In this document: piece by piece, positions 46,155 to 54,913 of the stretch
Layout: each line of letters opens with the position of its first letter
Position numbering within the stretch: the stretch's first letter is position 1
DNA from: Rhodospirillaceae bacterium
Lineage (GTDB): Bacteria; Pseudomonadota; Alphaproteobacteria; MPNO01; UBA2964
Direction: 5' to 3'
Assembly: GCA_002720855.1 (NCBI GenBank)
Contig: PBIN01000015.1
Location: 558,001-622,000 of the forward strand
Length of the DNA: 64,000 nt
The notes under the pieces: model-generated
Seen by the model: the letters and a program-made list of their open reading frames with translations, nothing else
The model's database searches: none
Told to the model about the DNA's origin: nothing
Made by a program: the position numbers and the translations under genes

Positions 46155-46700
46155 ATGTCCGAGACCACCAGTTCACCTGAGTTACAGATCGCAACGCCCG
46201 AAACACTGCTTTCGAGGTTGAGAGATCTCAAGATCAATTTCGAAGAATATACGCACCCGGCGGTATTTACAGTCGAGGAAGCAAAAGAACTGCGCGGCGA
46301 GCTACCTGGTGAGCATTGCAAAAGTCTGTTTCTCAAAGCCAAAGGCGGTGCGCTTTTTCTTGTCGTTTGCCTAGAGTGGCGGCGCATGGATATGAAACAA
46401 CTCGCGGATTTGTTGCCATCCCGCCGCCTATCCTTTGGCCAACCAGATCTATTGCTGGAAAAACTTGGCGTGACGCCTGGCTCTGTAACGCCGTTTGGCG
46501 TCATCAATGATTTAGGGCCAGAAGATGATCGCGTCACCGTCGTGCTCGACAAAAAAATGATGGAGGCGGAAATGGTCAACTATCACCCCCTGGTCAATAC
46601 GGCGACGATAGGATTATCACCGTCGGATTTGAATAGATTTTTGGTTGATTGCGATCACGTACCGCTTATTCTGGACTTGGATCCAGCAACACAAAAATAA
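46155..46700 (+). CDS. YbaK/ProX-type prolyl-tRNA deacylase
   Basis: A 181-residue YbaK/aaRS-associated domain protein of the free-standing ProX type. It has LKINFEEYTHPAVFTVEEA, GEHCKSLFLKAKGGALFLVV with the conserved Lys, and GSVTPFGVINDLG. These enzymes hydrolyse mischarged Ala- or Cys-tRNA(Pro). The start ATG 46155 has TAGGG at ~8 bp; GTG 46146 is an upstream alternative adding three residues. It lies next to tRNA-Gly but in the opposite direction. Confidence 0.88.
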   Translation: MSETTSSPELQIATPETLLSRLRDLKINFEEYTHPAVFTVEEAKELRGELPGEHCKSLFLKAKGGALFLVVCLEWRRMDMKQLADLLPSRRLSFGQPDLLLEKLGVTPGSVTPFGVINDLGPEDDRVTVVLDKKMMEAEMVNYHPLVNTATIGLSPSDLNRFLVDCDHVPLILDLDPATQK

Positions 46701-46816
46701 TGCTGGCCGGTGTTGGTCGTCGGGACCTTGTTTTTGCCCGCAAAATTCGCCATTTACTGTTACGCAGATCGCATTGTGGCGTCCTGCAACCAAAATAAAC
46801 AATAGAGTGATATCTC

Positions 46817-47740
46817 ATGAAGCCGATACTTGACCCTTCAACACCGCCTGGCGCGCCGGCCGGGGATTTGGTTAAAGAATCATCGGAAGCGTCATTTGTT
46901 CAGGACGTAATTGAAGCCTCGCAGGAGGTTCCGGTTATTGTCGACTTCTGGGCTCCTTGGTGTGGACCCTGCAAACAGCTGGGGCCGCTATTGGAAAAGG
47001 TCGTCACCGAAGCCAACGGCGCCGTGAAAATGGTCAAGATCGATATTGACCAAAACCAGAATCTTGCGCAGCAGTTGCGCATCCAATCCATTCCCGCTGT
47101 TTATGCTTTCCATCAAGGCAAACCGGTGGATGCGTTTCAGGGCGCTCTGCCTGAAAGCCAGCTTCGCGAATTTGTCGATAAACTTACGCAAGGGGCGGGT
47201 ACTCAAGAAAAGTCACCGATAGATGAGGCTATGGAGCAGGCTGAGGCCCTTATGGAGTCCGGAGAATTTGAACAGGCGGGAGCGGTTTTGTCCCAGGTTA
47301 TTCAACATGCACCTGATAATCTCGATGCAAAAGCGGGCCTAGCACGTTGCTGTATCGAAACCGGCAACAGTGAAGCAGCTAAAGAAATCATCGATTCCCT
47401 GAGTGACGAAGAACGGGAAAATACCGCCTTTGCGAGTGTGTTGAGCGCTCTGGAACTTGCAGAGAAAGCTGCATCTGCTGGAGATCTGGCCCCATTGCAG
47501 GCAGCGGTAGAAGCCAATCCTAAGGATCATCAGGCCCGTTACAATTTGGCCCTGGCACTTTATGCCGGTGGTGAAGCAGAAACCGCGGTTGATGCCCTAT
47601 TGGAAATCATTCGGCAGGATCGCGGCTGGAACGAAGACGCCGCCCGCGTTGAGCTCCTAAAGTTCTTTGAGGCGTTAGGCCCGACTGATCCGATCACGGT
47701 ATCGGGTCGCCGCAAGTTGTCCTCAATTTTGTTTTCATGA
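46817..47740 (+). CDS. Thioredoxin/TPR co-chaperone (CnoX/YbbN-like)
   Basis: A 307-residue protein. The thioredoxin domain (residues ~25-130) has VDFWAPWCGPCKQLGPLLE with both active-site cysteines (Cys49, Cys52) and the cis-Pro in IQSIPAVYAF. The C-terminal ~170 residues are TPR-like helices (ALMESGEFEQAGAVLSQVIQ, ARYNLALALYAGGEAETAVD). This is the CnoX/YbbN layout, which protects chaperone substrates under oxidation. E. coli YbbN has lost the CxxC that is intact here. Its stop overlaps the next start (ATGA). Confidence 0.9.
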   Translation: MKPILDPSTPPGAPAGDLVKESSEASFVQDVIEASQEVPVIVDFWAPWCGPCKQLGPLLEKVVTEANGAVKMVKIDIDQNQNLAQQLRIQSIPAVYAFHQGKPVDAFQGALPESQLREFVDKLTQGAGTQEKSPIDEAMEQAEALMESGEFEQAGAVLSQVIQHAPDNLDAKAGLARCCIETGNSEAAKEIIDSLSDEERENTAFASVLSALELAEKAASAGDLAPLQAAVEANPKDHQARYNLALALYAGGEAETAVDALLEIIRQDRGWNEDAARVELLKFFEALGPTDPITVSGRRKLSSILFS

Positions 47741-48429
47741 CCCGAAGTGTCTTCGACCCTTCATTTGAAGACCTCCCTCAGGTAATTCCGATCTTTCCTC
47801 TTACCGGTGTGTTGCTTCTGCCAACAGGAAAATTGCCACTTAATATTTTTGAGCCGCGATATCTGGCCATGGTGCGAGACGCATTGGCCGATGAACGACG
47901 AATGATCGGGATGCTTCAGCCGAGAGTCCCTGATCCCGATGACAATCGCGGAGCGGCAAATTCAGAAGAAGGAGAGCCCGATCTATACCAAACCGGTTGT
48001 GCGGGAAGAATAACCTCGTTTTCTGAATCCGATGACGGACGTTATATGCTTACGCTTTCGGGAATTTGCCGCTTTGATATTGCCGAAGAGATGACGGGTA
48101 AAGACGGATATCGGCGCGTGCTGGCTGACTATCGTCGATTTAGAGACGATATCGGCGACCCACCAGAAGCAGAGATCGACCGCGACCGCTTGCTTGCCGC
48201 AGTTAAAGAATACTTTGCGCTACAAAACATCGAAGCGAGTTGGGACGCTGTTCTAGCGACACCGAATCAACGACTCATTACGTCTTTGGCAATGACGTGT
48301 CCATTTGGGCCAAATGAACGGCAAGCGCTGCTTGAAGCCCAAACGCTGTCGGCACGCGCAGACATAGTTGTTACATTGTTGGAAATGGCCTTGATGGAAA
48401 ACGGTGAGGCCAGCGATATCAGCCATTAG
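47737..48429 (+). CDS. LON substrate-binding-domain protein
   Basis: A 230-residue stand-alone LON N-terminal domain: IPIFPLTGVLLLPTGKLPLN, then IFEPRYLAMVRDAL, GCAGRITSFSESDDGRYML and GICRFDIAEE. There is no ATPase or protease domain. Such proteins commonly follow the thioredoxin/TPR gene in alphaproteobacteria; their function is not established beyond likely protein binding. Translation is probably coupled to the gene before through the ATGA overlap. Confidence 0.88.
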   Translation: MTRSVFDPSFEDLPQVIPIFPLTGVLLLPTGKLPLNIFEPRYLAMVRDALADERRMIGMLQPRVPDPDDNRGAANSEEGEPDLYQTGCAGRITSFSESDDGRYMLTLSGICRFDIAEEMTGKDGYRRVLADYRRFRDDIGDPPEAEIDRDRLLAAVKEYFALQNIEASWDAVLATPNQRLITSLAMTCPFGPNERQALLEAQTLSARADIVVTLLEMALMENGEASDISH

Positions 48430-48451
48430 AACACTTGTTTAGGAAATATCA

Positions 48452-48652
48452 ATGACAGCGAAATCGACAGTCGATCCAAAATTATTGGAGATATTAGTGT
48501 GCCCCGTTACCAAACAGGCGTTGCGCTATGATGAGGATGCGCAGGAATTAATCAGCGAAGCAGCAGGATTGGCTTATCCCATCAGGGATGGCATTCCCAT
48601 CATGCTCGCCGATGAAGCGCGGCCCTTGGAAGGTGACCAGAAAAGCGATTAG
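48452..48652 (+). CDS. Trm112 family small protein
   Basis: A 66-residue Trm112/YcaR-type protein: [17 protein letters not shown], then [21 protein letters not shown]. The family is a small zinc-ribbon-like domain that in eukaryotes and archaea activates methyltransferases; in bacteria its partners are unclear. Only one cysteine of the usual CPxC is present (CPVT), common in proteobacterial members. AGGAAAT lies before the ATG. Confidence 0.88.
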   Translation: MTAKSTVDPKLLEILVCPVTKQALRYDEDAQELISEAAGLAYPIRDGIPIMLADEARPLEGDQKSD

Positions 48653-48664
48653 TGGTCAGTTTTT

Positions 48665-49021
48665 ATGTCTCCGCGTCCCTCCAGGATCAAATTCAAAAAG
48701 GCGGAAAATACACTTGAAATCGCCTTCGACGATGGTGCTGAATTTTCAATTCCTGCAGAGTTACTGCGAGTAGAAAGCCCTTCCGCAGAGGTTCAGGGTC
48801 ACGGCATGGGACAGAAAAAAATTGTTTCGGGACGCCGTCATGTCAGCATTATGGAAATAGAGCCGGTTGGGAACTATGCCATAAGGCTAATATTTGATGA
48901 TCTTCATGACACCGGTATATTTTCATGGTCGTATTTGTACGAGCTCGGCAAAGAAAAAGTGCAGAAATGGTCAGAATACATAACCGCACTGGAAGAAGCC
49001 GGGCTTAGTCGGGATCCTTAG
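48665..49021 (+). CDS. DUF971 (gamma-butyrobetaine-hydroxylase-like N-terminal domain) protein
   Basis: A 118-residue DUF971 protein: RIKFKKAENTLEIAFDDGAEF, ELLRVESPSAEVQGHG and the strongly conserved LIFDDLHDTGIFSWSYLYEL. The domain also forms the N-terminus of gamma-butyrobetaine hydroxylases; stand-alone forms are linked by context to iron-sulfur metabolism, not shown here. It begins 12 bp after the Trm112 gene and so belongs to the same operon. Confidence 0.88.
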   Translation: MSPRPSRIKFKKAENTLEIAFDDGAEFSIPAELLRVESPSAEVQGHGMGQKKIVSGRRHVSIMEIEPVGNYAIRLIFDDLHDTGIFSWSYLYELGKEKVQKWSEYITALEEAGLSRDP

Positions 49022-49105
49022 ACACCTGTCGATCTTGCCGCGGCGCACCGTGCAGGGCAAACTCGTCACTAACTAAAATTTGAACCATCGTCTGAAAGCG
49101 CTTCT

Positions 49106-50674
49106 TTGAAACTAAACGATCGAATTACCCGATTTACCATTGTCGGCGGTGGCAGCGCTGGATGGCTTGCCGCGAGCCTTCTAACCGCAACGCTTAATCG
49201 CCGAAATGACGGACCTGACACCGAGATCACCGTAATTGAATCGCCCAACTTGCCGATTATCGGTGTCGGCGAAGCAACTACCCTGAGCACATTTGTGACA
49301 TTCGCGCAGCTCAAGATTGACGAACAGGATTTTCTGAATCACTGCGATGCGAGCTTTAAAGGTGCTGTCAGATTTAAGGGTTGGAATATCAATCCAGACG
49401 GTACTGACGGCGACTATTACCACCCATTTGATGTTCCTGAGCTCATCTACGGCGTCCTTCCCGCTTATCACTATCATCGCAGAAAGGCAGAGGGCATTTC
49501 TCAGCCATCCTTTGCGCATTCGATGAGTGTTTTGCCAACTCTCATGGACGCGAACCGCGCACCCAAGGCACTCGACGCTCAGCCGTTTGAAGGGCTGGCA
49601 AACTATAGTTTTCATCTAGATGCATCATTGATGGGCGAGTATCTAAAGGAGTACTGCACGACACTGGGCGTTACATATATCAGCGACGATGTTGTCGATG
49701 TGACATTGGATGAAAGAGGATTTGTAAGCGCCCTTGAGCTTAAAGAACTGGGAACACATCCTGTAGAGTTTGTAATCGATTGTTCGGGGTTCCGAAGCCT
49801 GATTCTGCAACAAGCACTTGGGGAAAAATTTATACCCTATAAAGACCATTTGCTTTGCGATCGGGCATTGGCGGTGCAAATTCCGCATCGAGAGGGGGCG
49901 CCGCTCGAGCCCTATACGACGAGTTCGGCGCTGGGTGCCGGCTGGTCGTGGAATGTACCGCTCTATTCAAGGCGCGGAACCGGATATGTTTTTTCGAGTC
50001 AGTTTCGCTCAGACGATGATGCAATTGAGGAGTTTTTGAATTTTCTCGGTGACGATGCAAAAGATGCTGAGCCACGTGTTATCCCAATGTCAATCGGCCG
50101 GGCACGCCATAGCTGGGTAAAGAACTGTCTGGGGGTTGGTCTGTCTGCTGGATTTATCGAACCGCTGGAATCAACGAGTATTCATCTCATTCAAGTCGCG
50201 ATCCGACGGTTCCTTGATCATCTGCCGGACCGGAATTGCGACCCCGCTTTGGTTGATCGGTACAATCATCTTGTTACGGATATGTATGAAGATATTCGCG
50301 ATTTTATTGCGATGCATTATGCCATTTCCAATCGGGACGGCGAGTTTTGGCAAACCGCGCGTAGCGAAAATGCGGTACCCGATCGTGTACGTGAGCGTTT
50401 AGCATTGTGGAAACATAAATTGCCGACAGAACTTGATATCGGGACAACAAATCCTTTGTTCACGGAATGGAGTTATCTCTACGTTCTGTTTGGAAAAAAC
50501 TACGTGGACAACGTAAATTATTCACTCGAGGCGGCACTTTCAGACGAAGATTACGAAGCTTTCGCAGCAGATATGAATCAGCGTCGCGACCAGCTGTTGT
50601 TACAAGCTCCAGATCACCGGCAGTATTTGGATAGCCTCCGTGCGAACGGTACGGAGGCATGGTACAGGCCCTAA
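49106..50674 (+). CDS. Flavin-dependent tryptophan-halogenase-family protein
   Basis: A 522-residue FAD halogenase of the PrnA family. FTIVGGGSAGWLAASLL binds FAD, GVGEATT follows, SFKGAVRFKGW contains the Lys that aligns with the catalytic Lys of tryptophan halogenases, and GAGWSWNVPLYSR fits the WxWxIP halogenase motif with V for I. FIEPLESTSIHLIQ closes the flavin site. Starts at TTG 49106. It lies alone between the DUF971 gene and a reverse-strand UbiH gene, with no peptide or polyketide synthesis genes nearby, so the substrate is unknown. Confidence 0.85.
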   Translation: MKLNDRITRFTIVGGGSAGWLAASLLTATLNRRNDGPDTEITVIESPNLPIIGVGEATTLSTFVTFAQLKIDEQDFLNHCDASFKGAVRFKGWNINPDGTDGDYYHPFDVPELIYGVLPAYHYHRRKAEGISQPSFAHSMSVLPTLMDANRAPKALDAQPFEGLANYSFHLDASLMGEYLKEYCTTLGVTYISDDVVDVTLDERGFVSALELKELGTHPVEFVIDCSGFRSLILQQALGEKFIPYKDHLLCDRALAVQIPHREGAPLEPYTTSSALGAGWSWNVPLYSRRGTGYVFSSQFRSDDDAIEEFLNFLGDDAKDAEPRVIPMSIGRARHSWVKNCLGVGLSAGFIEPLESTSIHLIQVAIRRFLDHLPDRNCDPALVDRYNHLVTDMYEDIRDFIAMHYAISNRDGEFWQTARSENAVPDRVRERLALWKHKLPTELDIGTTNPLFTEWSYLYVLFGKNYVDNVNYSLEAALSDEDYEAFAADMNQRRDQLLLQAPDHRQYLDSLRANGTEAWYRP

Positions 50675-50690
50675 AAGGAAATGTTTGAAT

Positions 50691-51926
50691 TCAAATGAGT
50701 TCGCCGCGCATAAGTCTTGGCCTATCGCCAAGCACTCCCATTGCATGACGCATAAATAGCCTTTTTAAAGGCGGTGTTCGATTTACCATCGCCAGGCCGA
50801 CATCTCGGGCAACTTTGATCGGCCCGACATTATTCGAGAAAAGCCGATTTAATCCATCGGTTGCCGCAATCATCATTGTGTTGTCGAAGCGGCGCCACCT
50901 CTCATAATTTTCCAAAATGTTGACGGAGCCTGGATCCAAGCCGAGCCGCATGGCATCCACGATAATTTCGGCGAGAGCCGCGGCATCGCGTACCCCAATA
51001 TTAAGCCCCTGTCCGGCTATCGGATGAATTGCATGCGCTGCATCGCCGGCGAGCGCTAATCTTGGGGCGATATAGGAGTCTGCGTGGAGAAGTCCGAGCG
51101 GATAAGAGAAAATTGGTCTGATAATTTCGAGTTCGCCAAGGTAGTCGCCAAAGCGCAAACTCAGTTCCTCGGCAAATTCCTTGTCAGGCAGATTAAGAAT
51201 GGCCGGGGCTAAGTCCTCCCGTTCTGTCCAAACGATCGACGAGCGGCGTTCTGTCATGGGTAGAATGGCAAAGGGACCAGAGGGCAGGAAATGCTCTTGC
51301 GCAACACCACAATGATCAAATTCGTGTTCAACAGTACATACGATACCTGTTTGCGGATAACGCCACTGGTTGACGCCAATATTCGCGTTCTGTCGCGTAG
51401 GCGACCCTCGTCCGTCTGTCGCAACGGCAAGTCGGGCTTTGACCGTCTCGCCGGTATCTAAATGCGCCTCAGCAAATGAGCCATCTCGATCAAGGGATTT
51501 AACGCGCCGCCCAAACAATAGTGCGACAGACGGCAAGTTTCCCAGACAATCGAGCAATACTGATCGAATAACGCGATTTTCAACGATGTGGCCAAGCGGG
51601 CCTTCCGCAACATCTTCGTGATTATAATGAAGAAACAGGGGTGAATGCCCGTCTGTTACCCGAATATCCAGGATGCTTTGCGCATCCTTTTGCATTTCTG
51701 CCCACGCTCCAATCGAATTGAGAGCCAATCGGGATCCGGCAGCGATTGCTGTCGTCCGTCCGTCAAAATCCGTATCCAATAGACTCTTGGGTAAATTTGG
51801 CTCCACGACCACGACGTCGACGCCTGCATTTCCAAGCGCCGTGGCCAAAATTAATCCTGCCATGCCGCCGCCGACGATCAGGACATCTGCCACAGTTTCA
51901 TCCGCGTTTTTTGAAGCTAAGGCCAT
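50691..51926 (-). CDS. UbiH/UbiF/COQ6-type FAD monooxygenase
   Basis: A 411-residue flavoprotein hydroxylase of the ubiquinone type: ILIVGGGMAGLILATALGN is the FAD-binding Rossmann motif, VATDGRGSPTRQNANI the DG motif, and LALAGDAAHAIHPIAGQGLN the GD motif that also contacts FAD ribose. These enzymes hydroxylate the ubiquinone ring. Which ring position (UbiH, UbiF, UbiI or UbiL activity) cannot be told. Converges with the halogenase gene (16 bp apart). Confidence 0.88.
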   Translation of the reverse strand: MALASKNADETVADVLIVGGGMAGLILATALGNAGVDVVVVEPNLPKSLLDTDFDGRTTAIAAGSRLALNSIGAWAEMQKDAQSILDIRVTDGHSPLFLHYNHEDVAEGPLGHIVENRVIRSVLLDCLGNLPSVALLFGRRVKSLDRDGSFAEAHLDTGETVKARLAVATDGRGSPTRQNANIGVNQWRYPQTGIVCTVEHEFDHCGVAQEHFLPSGPFAILPMTERRSSIVWTEREDLAPAILNLPDKEFAEELSLRFGDYLGELEIIRPIFSYPLGLLHADSYIAPRLALAGDAAHAIHPIAGQGLNIGVRDAAALAEIIVDAMRLGLDPGSVNILENYERWRRFDNTMMIAATDGLNRLFSNNVGPIKVARDVGLAMVNRTPPLKRLFMRHAMGVLGDRPRLMRGELI

Positions 51927-52274
51927 AACGATACGATGTTACCTGAGTTTTTTCATATACCTAAGATAATGAAAATTCGTACTGGATCAATATTGCTGAT
52001 TTTTTATGCAATACGATATTATTGGTTAATTTTTAATCAGTTTATGCGTCATGGCCAGCATTTTCCAAAATCGTATTGATATAGAAAAATAGTATAAACA
52101 ATTGTTTTATAGACATTATTCGTAATAGATCACCATCACGGCCAAATTGGCACATAGATTGCTTTTAAGTTTCAGTAAGACCTGTTCAAACGGTCTGCCA
52201 AGTGAATTTTCGCCCCGATTAAGGGCAATTCTTTTTTTGGGGAACGAAAGCAATCCGTAGAGGGAATACTGACA
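51927..52274. other. Intergenic region between ubiH-like gene and amtB
   Basis: About 350 bp, notably AT-rich from 51950 to 52130. It holds the sigma-54 promoter (52148-52163), a GAGGG ribosome site at ~52260 and the divergent start of the UbiH-type gene. No PII gene (glnK) is present here, although glnK commonly precedes amtB. Confidence 0.6.
52148..52163 (+). promoter_or_regulatory. Sigma-54 promoter of the ammonium transporter gene
   Basis: TGGCAC, five bases (ATAGA), TTGCT matches the -24/-12 sigma-54 consensus exactly in its GG and GC dinucleotides and spacing. Transcription would begin near 52175, giving a leader of about 100 bases before ATG 52275. Nitrogen-limitation control through NtrC is expected from the family; I found no clear NtrC site in the AT-rich upstream stretch 51930-52147. 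Confidence 0.85.
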
Positions 52275-53570
52275 ATGGTGCTCTTTAAAAAACCACTGCT
52301 CATAGTTTTGTCAGCAGTCTTGACGGGGATTGCTGCAACATCAGCATTTGCGCAAACGCCTGCCCCCAAAATCGATTCGGGCGATACAGCCTGGATGTTA
52401 ACTGCTACGGCACTGGTGCTCTTGATGACCATTCCGGGACTGGCGCTCTTCTATGGCGGCATGGTTCGGAAAAAAAACGTGCTTTCAGTTCTTATGCAGT
52501 GCTTTGCCATTTGCTGTTTGATGAGCATTTTGTGGATGGTTATCGGATATAGCCTCGCCTTTGATACTGGCAACGCCTATGTCGGCGGCTTGGATAAAGT
52601 CTTCCTCAAGGGCCTAACTGTTGAAGCGGTTAATGGGACAATCCCGGACTCGCTTTTTATGGTTTTCCAAATGACCTTCGCGATCATTACACCTGCCTTA
52701 ATCGTTGGCGCTTTTGCTGACCGTATGAAATTCAGCGCCATGCTGTGGTTTACCGCTATATGGTTATTGGTGGTCTACGCCCCCGTAACGCATTGGGTAT
52801 GGGGCGGCGGATTCCTGAGTAAAGATGGTGTCCTTGATTTTGCTGGTGGGACGGTTGTGCATATCAACGCTGGTGTCGCCGGTCTTGTTGCCGCCATTAT
52901 GATCGGCAAACGCAAAGGCCTCGGAACGGAGTCATTGGCACCGCATAATTTGGTGCTTTCCGTCATCGGCGCAGCCTTGTTGTGGGTTGGCTGGTTCGGA
53001 TTCAATGCGGGTTCCGCCCTTGCGGCAAACGGGGCCGCTGCGATGGCCATGGCCGTAACTCAAATCGCAACCGCCGCAGCCGCATTAACCTGGATGTTCA
53101 TCGAGTGGGGACTTCGCGGTAAACCAAGTGTCCTTGGCATCATATCCGGTGCAATTGCTGGCCTTGTCGCAATTACGCCGGCAGCCGGTTACGTCGATCC
53201 AATGGGCGCTCTGTTTATTGGAATTGGGTCCGGTGCGGCCTGCTATTGGGGCGCTACGTGGCTTAAACGCACCGCTGGCTATGACGATGCGCTCGATGTA
53301 TTCGGCATTCATGGCATCGGCGGGATTGTTGGCGCTTTGTTAACAGGCGTATTCGCTAGCAAGGCAATCGGCGGAACCGCTGGCCTGATAGAAGGCAATG
53401 CTCTTCAGGTAGCCACTCAGGCCTGGGGCATTGTAGCCACGATCGTTTGGTGTGCGATTGCCTCAGTGATCATACTCAAAGTAATTGATTTAATTATCGG
53501 AATTCGCGTCGATGAAGAGACCGAACGTGACGGGCTCGATCTGGGCCTGCATGGAGAGACTATCCAGTAG
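52275..53570 (+). CDS. amtB: Ammonium transporter
   Basis: A 431-residue Amt protein. An N-terminal signal-like segment (IVLSAVLTGIAATSAFAQ) precedes eleven membrane helices. DTAWMLTATALVLLMTIPGL, LFYGGMVRKKN, THWVWGGGFL, GGTVVHINAGVAGLVA with the first pore His, and FGIHGIGGIVGALLTG with the second, are hallmark Amt sequences. It conducts NH3/ammonium across the inner membrane. A sigma-54 promoter upstream predicts induction under nitrogen limitation. Confidence 0.97.
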   Translation: MVLFKKPLLIVLSAVLTGIAATSAFAQTPAPKIDSGDTAWMLTATALVLLMTIPGLALFYGGMVRKKNVLSVLMQCFAICCLMSILWMVIGYSLAFDTGNAYVGGLDKVFLKGLTVEAVNGTIPDSLFMVFQMTFAIITPALIVGAFADRMKFSAMLWFTAIWLLVVYAPVTHWVWGGGFLSKDGVLDFAGGTVVHINAGVAGLVAAIMIGKRKGLGTESLAPHNLVLSVIGAALLWVGWFGFNAGSALAANGAAAMAMAVTQIATAAAALTWMFIEWGLRGKPSVLGIISGAIAGLVAITPAAGYVDPMGALFIGIGSGAACYWGATWLKRTAGYDDALDVFGIHGIGGIVGALLTGVFASKAIGGTAGLIEGNALQVATQAWGIVATIVWCAIASVIILKVIDLIIGIRVDEETERDGLDLGLHGETIQ

Positions 53571-53709
53571 CTCAAAATTCGGCCAAAAGGGCCAATTAGT
53601 TGACATAGAGCATTCCGCTTGTACCGAGTCAGCCTTTCGCTGTAAGATTCTGTTGTTTTTAGAGTAACTTACGTCGCTTCTTACCAGCGGCAACTGAAGA
53701 AGTGCGCCT

Positions 53710-54900
53710 ATGATCAACGATCGGCTCGACCGAATCGGCGATTACCCGTTCGACCGTTTACGGGCATTACTGGATTCCCACAAGCCTCAAACCGAGGAGG
53801 CGCCTCTTTCGCTTGCATTGGGCGAGCCGCAGCACCCCGCACCCGATATCGTCCATCAGACATTGGCCGAGAGCGGCGATTTGTGGGGGAAATACCCGCC
53901 TATTTGGGGCACACCCGAATTTAGATCGGCAGTACACCAGTGGTTAGCTCAACGATATGGCTTATCGAACAACATGTTCGATCCTGACCGGACCATCATT
54001 CCCGTCTCGGGCACACGGGAAGCCCTTTTTATGATGGCATTTACTGTCATTCCGGAATCTGTTTCTGGAAAAACACCGGCTGTTTTGATGCCCAATCCAT
54101 TTTACCAGGTCTATCTTGGGGCTGCCGCCCTCGCTGGCGCAGAATCTGTTTTTGTCCCCGCAACTCCGGAAACGAACTTTCTGCCGGATTTTCATAGCCT
54201 TGACACCGAAACTCTGGACCGCACTGCGCTTGCGTATTATTGCACGCCAGCAAATCCACAAGGCACTTCGGCTTCCGTAGAAAAACTGGCGAGCATTGTC
54301 GAATTGGCGCGCAAGCATGACTTCGTCATCGTCTTCGATGAGTGTTACAGCGAAATTTACAACGAAACCCCGCCCGCAGGCGGCATTGAGGCCTGTGCCA
54401 AACTTGGCGGCTCGCTCAAAAACGTTCTGATCATGAATTCGCTATCGAAACGGTCAAGCGTTCCCGGGCTTCGCTCCGGTTTCGTCGCTGGTGATCCGGA
54501 GATAATGGCGCGCTTTAAACAGGTCCGTGACTATGGTGGCGCACCACCGCCGATGCCACTACTCGCTGTCGCGACAGCGCTTTGGCAGGATGAAAAACAC
54601 GTTGCAGAGAACCGTGCATTTTATAGCCGAAAATTCGATCTCGCAGACCAGAAGCTCTCCGGGAAACATGGCTATTATCGTCCGGATGGCGGCTTCTATT
54701 TGTGGCTGGACGTCGGCGACAGCGAAGCGGCAGCATTAAAGCTCTGGCAAAACGCCGCGCTGCGGGTAATCCCCGGCGCATACTTTGCCAAAACAGGACG
54801 AGATGGAAAAAACCCCGGCGCCGCATATATAAGGTGCGCGCTGGTTCATGATCTGGAAACCACTGGTCAGGCACTGGATCGCCTGGTCGCGACTCTTTGA
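53710..54900 (+). CDS. Class I/II aminotransferase (DapC-like)
   Basis: A 396-residue fold-type I PLP enzyme: LALGEPQHPAPD at the N-terminus, GKYPPIWGTPEFRSAV, YCTPANPQGTSASVEKL, IVFDECYSEIY with the PLP-ring Asp, and MNSLSKRSSVPGLRSGFVAG with the Schiff-base Lys. Close relatives in proteobacteria are annotated as N-succinyl-diaminopimelate aminotransferase, for lysine and peptidoglycan synthesis, but the activity is not certain from sequence. It ends 13 bp before the ftsK start. Confidence 0.85.
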   Translation: MINDRLDRIGDYPFDRLRALLDSHKPQTEEAPLSLALGEPQHPAPDIVHQTLAESGDLWGKYPPIWGTPEFRSAVHQWLAQRYGLSNNMFDPDRTIIPVSGTREALFMMAFTVIPESVSGKTPAVLMPNPFYQVYLGAAALAGAESVFVPATPETNFLPDFHSLDTETLDRTALAYYCTPANPQGTSASVEKLASIVELARKHDFVIVFDECYSEIYNETPPAGGIEACAKLGGSLKNVLIMNSLSKRSSVPGLRSGFVAGDPEIMARFKQVRDYGGAPPPMPLLAVATALWQDEKHVAENRAFYSRKFDLADQKLSGKHGYYRPDGGFYLWLDVGDSEAAALKLWQNAALRVIPGAYFAKTGRDGKNPGAAYIRCALVHDLETTGQALDRLVATL

Positions 54901-54913
54901 TGAGGAGGCAATT

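Noticed and set aside
53576-53597. Hairpin after amtB (AATTCGGCC / GGCCAATT)
   Set aside because: It has a bulged C, a 5-base loop and no T tract, so it does not qualify as a rho-independent terminator.
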